Source: Orychophragmus violaceus
Taxonomy: Eukaryota; Streptophyta; Magnoliopsida; Brassicales; Brassicaceae
Reading direction: 5' to 3'
DNA: 64,000 nucleotides
Assembly (NCBI GenBank): GCA_030180135.1
Contig: CM058239.1
Coordinates: forward strand, 109,711,318 to 109,775,317
Part shown: positions 56,408 to 64,000 of the stretch, one piece after another
Layout of the letters: the number at the start of each line of letters is the position of its first letter
Numbering within the stretch: the first letter of the stretch is position 1
Made by a program: the position numbers and the translations under genes
The notes under the pieces: model-generated
What the model saw: only the letters and a program-made list of their open reading frames with translations
Databases searched by the model: none
What the model was told of the DNA's origin: nothing

Positions 56408-56944
56408 CTATCTACCTTTATTTTCATCTTTAAAATAGAGATTGATTTTTTTTTTCCTTTAAAATAGAGTTAAACATTTTATTAGTAAAAATAGTCCTTC
56501 AACTTTTAAATATTTATTTATGAAGATTAATAATTAATAATATAAAATTAGTACATAATAAATAACACTGATACTTATTATATATTTAATAGAAATGTTA
56601 AAAATCAAAATCTATTATTTTTGGAGAAAAATCTATTGATCATTTTTGGAAAAAATATATCAATGTTCATGGTTAAACAAAAATCTATTATACTTTTTAT
56701 TTTTTTTTTTGTAAAAATTATACTTTTTATTTTTATATGATGTAATTTAATTGTTGACAAAAAATGTAATGTAATTATCTTTATATAATAAATGTTTAAT
56801 TTAAATAGCATCATAATTTTATAAAGATTTTTTAAAATAAAAAATGGATTAATTTGTAACTTTTACACAAAAATGTAGTATTACTAAAATAAATACGAAA
56901 AAATTATACTACATGACACTTTTTTTGACCAAAATTAAGTCCAT
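56408..56944. other. AT-rich spacer
   Basis: Low-complexity A/T DNA. The short open frames here are chance. Confidence 0.5.
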
Positions 56945-56963
56945 AAAAATTGATTTTTTCCTT

Positions 56964-59168
56964 ATTTGTATATCCTCTGCTCCGATATCCTAAGTTCTCT
57001 TATGAAAAAAGCTGAATCAGACAGAATAATTATACCTCTCCGTCTTCGTATTGGTGGACCTCCAGTCTCTCACTTACTTTTTGCGGATGATTCACTCTTC
57101 TTTCTGAAGTCGGACCTCAGGAACAGTCAAAATCTCCAAAGTATATTTAAGAAGTATGAACAAGCATCTGGCCAGATAGTGAACTTTGCGAAATCATCAA
57201 TCACTTTTGGTTCGAAAGTATTTGCTGCTACTAGAGATCGAATAATGGATGTCCTTCAGATACCTAACCAAGGGGGTGGAGGTAAATATTTAGGTCTTCC
57301 AGAACAATTTGGCAGAAGTAAGAAGGAAATGTTCAAGTATATTAAGGAAGCGGTGCAATCAAAAACTTCAGGCTGGCAAAATAAATTCCTTACACCAGCA
57401 GGAAAAGAAGTCCTTATTAAAACTGTGGGTATGGCAATGCCTGTCTACTCCTTGAATTGCTTCAAACTACCTAAAGAACTATGTGCAGACATTGATAGTT
57501 TACTATCACAATTTTGGTGGGGAACAAGGAATGGGAAACGAAGAATGGCATGGACTTCTTGGAAGAAAATGAGGTATTCAAAAGACAAAGGTGGATTAGG
57601 TTTTCGAGACCTACATTTATTCAACCAGGCATTACTTGCCAACCAGGTCTGGAAAATTCAACAAAGACCAGAATCATTAGTTTACAAAGTTTTGAAGAAC
57701 TGCTATTTTAGATCCACTTCGTTTTTGGAAGCAAAGGTTGGAAAACTAGTTCTTACGGATGGCAATCTTTTTGTTTTGGTCGTGACTTATTACAACAAGG
57801 ATTACAGAAGTGTATTGGTGCCGGTGATTCAACTCGACTATCTGATCGCTGGCTACCCATGATTCCACCTCGCTCTCCACAACTCCTACCTTATACCAAT
57901 CCTACTCTCTTGGTATCATCACTACTGGATCCTATCACGCATCAGTGGAATGAATCAGAGTTACAGGAGCTAGTGGATGTCAATGACCATGCCATAATTA
58001 AGAAGATCTACACTCCCCCATTTTATACTGCCGATTCTTATATCTGGCCTTATACTACTAATGGATGCTATACTGCAAAATCTGGTTATCATTTTTTGGT
58101 TAATGTTGAGACTGAAAATGCTGAACATTTACCTGTCCTTGCCGCAAATCCATCGCTTACGAAGGCAATATGGTCTTCATATATTGTTCCTAAACTTCAG
58201 CATTTCTTGTGGAGAGCAACCTCGCGTGCACTACCCATCAAATCCAACTTAATGCATCGTCGGATCATTTCAGATGCAATATGTCCGCGTTGTGGTATGG
58301 AAGATGAATCTGCTGACCATCTATTCTTCTCATGCCTCTATGTCCAAGCTACTTGGAGAATATCTGGATTCAATATTCATGATTTCTCTAATCAGAATAC
58401 TACGTTCGAAGATAAGATTCTACGTTTGCTTCAATGGGCTAGAAACAACAATATAAATTCAGAGGTAAGGAATCTCCCAATATGGATACTATGGCGTCTA
58501 TGGAAAAGTAGGAATGATCTTATCTTCAACTCTAAATCATATACGGAATGGGAAGTATATTCTAAGGCAAATGAAGATCATTTAGAATGGCTGCGAATCT
58601 CATTGGAGAATCTCCCAACCGCCGATGTAGGAAGACGAGTGCAGCCTACTCACTGGAAACCGCCAAGTCGAGGATGGTTAAAATGTAATTACGATGCTAC
58701 ACATCAACAACATTCTACGGAAGCGGGGTTAGGATGGGTTCTTCGAAATCATATGGGATTGGTTCTTGAAGCAGGTTATGGTAAATTTCAGGGACGCCAG
58801 TCAGCTTTGGAGAGTGACAGTTCAGCTCTAATATGGGCAATGCAAGCTTGTTGGTCATTGGGATATGATAATAATTTGTTCGAAGGGGATAATCATACTC
58901 TAAACAACCTTCTTCATAATCCTCAGATACTCAACTTGAAGCAACAACACTATACGAAGACAATCCTCTGTTGGCAATCAATGTTCCAAAATGTAACCTT
59001 CACATTTACGCCAAGAGATACCAACAAGGTAGTTGATTGTCTGTCCCGGAAAGCACAAACTTCATCTCTACAATTTGAATTGTATCATTACTGTCCTATG
59101 TATCTCAATACTCTTGTAACTTTAGATGCTACTCAATAAATCAATTTGGCAGGCAAAAAAAAGAAAAA
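56964..59168 (+). mobile_element. 5'-truncated LINE with 19-bp target duplication
   Basis: A non-LTR (L1-type) insertion ending in an A-rich tail (about 59156-59173). It is bounded by the duplication AAAAATTGATTTTTTCCTT at 56945-56963 and 59169-59187. It lacks ORF1, the endonuclease and the front of reverse transcriptase: the sequence starts at LYILCSDILSSLM, inside the RT domain. Truncation at the 5' end and a poly(A) tail are expected of target-primed reverse transcription. Confidence 0.92.
56966..59139 (+). pseudogene. LINE ORF2 3' part: RT, zinc-binding RT domain, RNase H
   Basis: The coding order is the end of reverse transcriptase with HLLFADDSLFF (catalytic FADD), then the maturase-like/thumb segment (GGGGKYLGLPEQFGRSKKEM and WQNKFLTPAGKEVLIKTV), the zf-RVT domain (AIWSSYIVPKLQHFLWRATS, then CPRCGMEDESADHLFFSC) and an RNase H-like domain (LKCNYDATHQQHSTEAGLGW, ESDSSALIWAMQ, EGDNHTL). 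One frameshift near 57770 divides it into two frames (56966-57862 and 57859-59139). Otherwise no stop occurs over more than 700 codons, so the insertion is recent. It cannot be active because its front is missing. Confidence 0.92.
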
Positions 59169-59187
59169 AAAAATTGATTTTTTCCTT

Positions 59188-59551
59188 TAATAAAAAAACC
59201 AATAAACCCTCATCTAATATTTATCCATTAACATAATACGAATGTTGCCAAGTAAAATAATTCGGATATCCCAGTTTCAAAAAAAAAAAAAATAATAATT
59301 CGGATATCCTTGATAAAAATCCAATTTAACTTGCCAGTCGCAACCCACAAGCTCCCTTTTTTTTACAATAAGTAAAAGCAATAACAATCTGCCTCTGCCC
59401 CGTAAAAACATGTAAGATGAGATATGGTCTTCGAGATTTATTTGTCAGGTACTTCATCTTTTAATATTCTTTTCTGCATACCATCATTCTTGCAGCAAAA
59501 AAATCCCGAATGAGAAGCATCAATAAAGTAGACGACAAAATCAGTCAGATA
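59188..59551. other. Spacer between the LINE and element G
   Basis: AT-rich, with the word AATTCGGATATCC repeated at about 59256 and 59297. No gene is seen. Confidence 0.5.
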
Positions 59552-60100
59552 TGTTGGAGTTAAGATTAGCACTTTTCCTAACAGACCTATTCAGAAATTT
59601 AGACCGGCCCAGAATGGAAAGACGGTTTAGAGCCTAAATCGATAAAACTAAGTTAAACCCGATCCGGTTCAAGTTGGCTTGCATTTTAGGGTTACGAGAT
59701 GAATATCGTCGATAGAGAAACGTGGCGTACAATATAACGGTGCCGAGATACGGAAATATTCCATAAATTGGAACCGAGATATTAGGAATATTTATGTTTA
59801 TCCTAATTTTCCTTTTAATATAAACCGACTTTGTAACCCTATAAAAAGGGACCTCGTTATTCAATAAACAATACGCTTTTCATAATATTTGAGCCTGAGA
59901 GACTTAGCAACCCGACTTTGACCTAATCTCTCTCCGGCGACTTAAACACCTCTCTTTGCCGCTTTATTCCATCTCGGAAATACAAAGCGAAACCCTAATT
60001 TCCATCTCTCACCGTGTTCTTAAAGCCCTCTTTTAGAATCCCTTAAGAACAAACCCTAAAATTCTTGCTATCTTCGGATACGCGGAATTGAGATCTTACA
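59552..60100 (+). repeat. Element G 5' LTR
   Basis: 549 bp, TGTTGGAGTTAAGATTAGC to GAGATCTTACA. It contains a CTATAAAAAGGG TATA box near 59840, likely the promoter. Confidence 0.82.
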
Positions 60101-60102
60101 AT

Positions 60103-60120
60103 TGGCGCCGACTGTGGGGA
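60103..60120 (+). promoter_or_regulatory. Element G primer-binding site
   Basis: TGGCGCCGACTGTGGGGA lies two bases after the LTR. It is the tRNA primer site pattern typical of Tat-type gypsy elements. Confidence 0.85.
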
Positions 60121-60145
60121 TTTCTAGAAGAAATTTCTGAACGAG

Positions 60146-62645
60146 ATGACCGAAAATAACGAAGATATCGATCCAAAAGACAATCCCAGGGTTGGGTCGG
60201 AAGGAAGTGATTACGAATTAAGTGATCACGACGATGAAAACGCAGCACTCAACGGTGACCCGTCACAAGGTGCCAAATCAAGGAAAAGTCGAGACGACGG
60301 TAAACGTATCCCGACACTCGACAAAACGGCGGAACAAGTCGAGAAGGACGAAGTTCTAGCCACTTAGCGAAAATCGATTCTCAGAACGATTTAATCAAAG
60401 AATTCTCGGAAAGAATCGACCTGTTGTAGTCTGAGCATGCTCGAATTCGTTCATACCAACAGTCGAGAAAATCCAAACGCGAGGTCCCTCCGAAGGTAAA
60501 AGATAAAGTTGCCAGACAACTGATCTATGAAATACCCGAAGGAGATCAAGAACAAAACCGAGACCGCGAACAGAAGAAAGACTCACGCCGAAAGCGCGAT
60601 GAGAAAGATAAGCATGAGCAAGGCTCACAACGAAAGAGGGACTCGAACGAATCCAAATGGGATTCACGTCAAAGACACGACGACTCGTATCAGATCACAG
60701 ACGAAGCTCGCGACGTGAGAATGACTCGCTCCGGGACAACCGTCGCCAAAAGCGAGGCACATCCCCCGAAGAAACTCATGAAACACCTGACCGTGGAGCG
60801 AGTCGCAGCTAAGTCGAGAAGCAATTAACCAAACTCAGAGATACCCTAAGAGAACTTAAGGGAGAGGTTCACATCGTCAAGGGATCGACACCTGAGATTG
60901 ACCGAATCATTGAGGAAACTCAGAGGATTCTTTCACCTCCCGCATCGCAAATACGTACGTCCGTCAGAAGGAAAAACTCAAACTGCCGTTGTATAATGGG
61001 ACAAAGGATCCCGCCTCTCCCCTGACGACTTTCAAAATCATGGCAGCAAAAGACCGATTCTCCTCCACTAGGGAACGCGACATCGGCTTTTGCCAACTAT
61101 TTGCCGAGACTCTGGAAGGAGACGCATTGACTTGGTTCTCCCGGCTTCCGCCCAAATCGATCGACAACTTCTCCGACCTTACGCGAGCATTTGTAAGGCA
61201 TCACTTCGCCTACGTGAACAAGGTGTTGGGATTGTGTCCTGAAATCACACTTGTACTCACTCCTGATGATAGTTGTGTGTCGAGATCAGACATTTCGTAT
61301 GATACTGGGTGGTTGCAATGCTTTGCTAGAAGCCTCTTGTAATCTGTAAGTTATGGACTTACTGCCAGTATTATATGATCCTATAGGGTCACACACCTAA
61401 GCAAACTGGAAGCATAAATATGGGATTGATCATTATGGTAATGATCATATCGATGTGTATTGGATACACATAAATATTGAGTTTATAGTGGTGTGTCGAT
61501 CGACACAGTGAGTGTGTCGATCGACCCAGATCGGGTTTCGAAACTGACGTTTCGATTTCATGACTTAAACGAATTGGACTTTGTCTAATTTCGGTTTAGT
61601 CATTCCAGGTCTATATATAAAGGCTTATATGGTCGACCTGGAACCCTAGCCGTTCACTTTCCTGTTGCAGAAAAAGGAGAACCACCTTGACTCAGCGATC
61701 CCAAGATCCGGCACTAGCATCCCGGCTTTCCAGCTTTGTGTGCGTGTGTATCTAGTAGAGGCGAAGCATCTGAGTCGCTGCTGATCTCGTTCACCATTCA
61801 TTCCGCTGCCATCTCTGAGGTAAACACGAGATCTATGATTCAATAACCTAACCCTAGATCCTAGGCTTTTCAACACAAGGATACATCGCTGAATGCGCTA
61901 AGTCTATGTCGCAAGAAAGGAAGGAAACACTGAAGGGTTTCTTAGATCGGTTCAAGGCAACCATGACACGGGCAGAAGCTCCGGATAAGTTCACCATTGC
62001 AGCTTTAACAAACGCCGTGTGGCACGAATCTCCATTTTATCAGGACCTGGTCGTTAACCCGCCACTGACTATTGAAGACGCCCTCCATTGTGCAAACAAG
62101 TTCGTGGAGTTGGAAGAGAAAAAGGTCGCGTTGGCAAAGAAATTCGGCTCTGCTAGGCAGACCGACAAAAAAGAAGACCGAGAACCAGACAGCATTACGA
62201 CAAAGGAGCTAAGACGACAATGGTGGTCGGCAACACCGGAAAACAACGATCATCATCGAAACCGTGGAATAATTGGAGTAAGGGGGACAAAGAGGCGACA
62301 CTGCAGACTGCTTCCGAGTCGGAAGAAAAGTATTGCGAGTACCATAAGGCCACTTTGCATAACACCTCGGAATGCAAGACGCTTAAAGACGCGCTATATT
62401 CCCGGCTCGCAAATGATGAGATCAAATTATCCATAGACGATCTAAAAGAAGAAGCAGATCGAAACCGAGAAGAGCGGGTTAAGAATCAAACACCCAAACA
62501 AGAAAAGCAGCAGCGACGCATCAAAAGTGTTGCCTTGAAACGCGACCGGGATGAGGAAGATGAAGTCGAAGAAGAAATTCCCAAGGCCGTACGAAGAATC
62601 AACATGATTATGGGCGGCTTGATCTCAGTAAATGACTCAGTCTGA
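60146..62645 (+). pseudogene. Element G gag, frameshifted and interrupted
   Basis: It begins MTENNEDIDPKDNPRVGSEG at 60146, followed by a charged region in shifting frames. The gag core (TTFKIMAAKDRFSSTRERDI, then LEGDALTWFSRLPPKSIDNF) ends at VNK at 61222, where a solo LTR is inserted. After it SMSQERKETLKGFLDRFKAT continues the core. Another frame change near 62220 leads to a zinc-knuckle-like CEYHKATLHNTSEC (about 62335) and RRINMIMGGLISVNDSV. The in-frame TGA at 62643 is probably a CGA codon changed by CpG decay, because the same frame runs on into protease. Confidence 0.82.
61224..61875 (+). repeat. Copia solo LTR inside element G gag
   Basis: 652 bp, TGTTGGGATTGTGTCCTG to GGCTTTTCAACA, with the perfect target duplication CAAGG (61219-61223 and 61876-61880). 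It is related to the LTRs of A, B and C over its first third. It carries two palindromes, TGTGTCGATCGACACAGTG and GTGTCGATCGACCC, at about 61493-61528. Confidence 0.93.
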
Positions 62646-64000
62646 TCGATCAAAGGATATGAATGCGTGGCGTTAGCCGCGCAAAATGCACCTAAGCCGA
62701 TTATGTCTGATGATCCTTCCGTCATTTTCACCGACCAAGATCTTTGGGGAACCCACTACCCTCATAATGATCTGCTGGTGGTCGAGCTCCTTATCGGAAG
62801 CTGTCAGGTATCTCAGATCTTGGTCGATACAGGTATTTCAATAGATTTGATATTCCTAGACACACTTAAGAAGATGGAGATTAAGGAAGAAGATATCAAG
62901 CAGAAGGCCAAGCCACTTACTGGTTTCAAAAGTGAAATGACGTACATAGTTGGAATGATTAAACTGCCGGTTTACGCAGAAGGAGTTAACAAAACGGTGA
63001 AGTTTCACGTCATCGGTAAACCTACCATTTATAACGTTATTCTCGGTACCCCGTGGTTGTATAGCATAAAGGCGATACCATCGACCTATCACAAGTGTCT
63101 AAAGTTCCCCTCGCCAAAAGGGATCCAAACAATCAAAGGTTGCCAAAGAGCAAGCCGGTCATGTTTCGCAAGAGAACGCAAGATAAGAGTGCCGTCATGC
63201 ATGATCAATACGGAGCAAGGCAGAAAGGGCCCAGAGAAGGAACTCATTCAGCAAGTCGTCATCGATAACTCTGACGCAAACAAATGCGTAGGGATCAGTG
63301 CAGAATTGCCAGAAGGTATCAAAAAGGAGCTCATCGCTTTCTTACAACAGAACGTCGCAACATTTACATGGTCGGTAAAAGATATGAAAGGTATCAATCC
63401 TTCAATCATGACTCATGAACTTAATGTCGATCCGACTTATAAGCCCATCAAGCAAAAGAGGTGTAACCTCGGTCCTGAAAGAGCCAAGGCCGTTAATGAT
63501 GAAGTAGACAAACTACTCGATGTCGGCTCAATTCAAGAGGTTAAATACCCCGACTGGCTTGCCAACCCGGTCGTTGTCAAGAAGAAGAATGGGAAGTGGA
63601 GAGTCTGTGTCGACTTCACGGATCTCAATAAAGCCTTCCCGAAGGATAGCTTTCCCCTACCACATATTGATCGGCTTGTCGAAGCCACGACTGGGAACGA
63701 GCTACTTTCGTTCATGGATGCGTTTTCAGGTTACAATCAGATTCTCATGAATCCAGACGATCTGGAGAAAACGGCATTCATTACTGAGAACGGGAGAAAA
63801 CGGCATTCCCCATGCCGTTTGGCCTTAAGAACACCGGTGCTACATATCAACGACTCGTCAATCGAATGTTCGCAGCCCAACTCGGCACGGCAATGGAGGT
63901 ATACATTGACGATATACTGGTTAAGTCTTTGATCGCATCTCAGCACGTCGGTCATCTGAAGGAATGTTTCAACATCCTCAACCAATACGGAATGAAGCTT
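62646..64000 (+). pseudogene. Element G protease and start of reverse transcriptase
   Basis: The frame continues from gag after the TGA at 62643. Protease has the active site LVDTGISIDLIF near 62820 and the flap-like segment NVILGTPWLYSIKA. RT begins RCNLGPERAKAVNDEVDKLL and continues through WLANPVVVKKKNGKWRVCVD and FSGYNQILMNPDDLEKTAFI. Near 63785 a duplicated GAGAAAACGGCATTC replaces the expected segment and shifts the frame. The catalytic box YIDDILVKS is then found in another frame at about 63901. The gene runs off the window end. Confidence 0.85.

Larger units (their letters stand above)
59552..64000 (+). mobile_element. Tat-type gypsy element G, 5' half
   Basis: 5' LTR, primer-binding site, gag, protease and the start of reverse transcriptase of a second Tat-like element; the window ends inside RT. 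The LTR differs from that of element D. Gag carries frameshifts and a copia solo LTR, so the element is dead. If its 5-bp target duplication is AGATA (59547-59551), the partner lies beyond the window. Confidence 0.85.

Overview
This is nuclear DNA of a flowering plant, very probably a crucifer (Brassicaceae). The evidence is spliced plant genes with short introns, TTTAGGG telomere units, plant-type LTR, LINE and hAT transposons, and a plastid-derived insertion carrying accD, rpl16, rps3, rpl22, rps19 and rpl2. No bacterial gene organisation is present. The species cannot be named from the sequence alone.

Layout. (1) 1-11.3 kb is gene-bearing: one apparently intact five-exon gene on the minus strand (645-2910, TRM/DUF4378-like), two non-autonomous hAT elements each with a perfect 8-bp target duplication, and a broken importin/transportin-like gene (6849-8619) whose coding frame runs into five telomere repeat units. 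(2) About 11.3-46.1 kb is a nested retrotransposon block. The host is an old, 5'-truncated Ty3/gypsy element of the Tat type (element D): integrase at 11.3-12.2 kb and 3' LTR at 45.6-46.1 kb. Between them lies a broken antisense gene that encodes a 'putative gypsy-type transposon' (Transposase_28-like) domain followed by coiled coil. D was hit three times, each time with a perfect 5-bp target duplication: copia element A (12528-20161), a three-LTR tandem copia composite C on the minus strand (20970-37909), and an Athila-like gypsy element E without pol (38900-44157). C itself contains copia element B (23886-31631), which is complete and has one open 1,325-aa polyprotein. (3) 46.1-59.5 kb holds a truncated gypsy gag with its 5' LTR on the minus strand, two related host-gene tails, a chimeric plastid insertion (about 50.2-53.9 kb), a solo LTR of D's family, and a 5'-truncated LINE with a 19-bp target duplication. 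(4) 59.55 kb to the end is the 5' half of another Tat-type gypsy element (G), with a copia solo LTR inside its gag.

How the parts relate. B is the only element that could supply a full set of proteins. A has B-like LTRs, leader, primer-binding site and 3' region, but its body is the gag plus decayed pol of the C family. Its two LTRs are nearly identical, so it moved recently although it cannot code for pol. A therefore looks like a chimeric passenger mobilised by B or a relative. Host genes are few, and the rest of the window reads as a transposon sink.

The least expected signal is a CpG-rich palindrome, TGTCGATCGACA and near variants. It recurs in LTRs and internal regions of copia elements and of the unrelated Athila-like element E. 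In E it also lies in the gag reading frame, where it encodes repeated Ile-Asp units.
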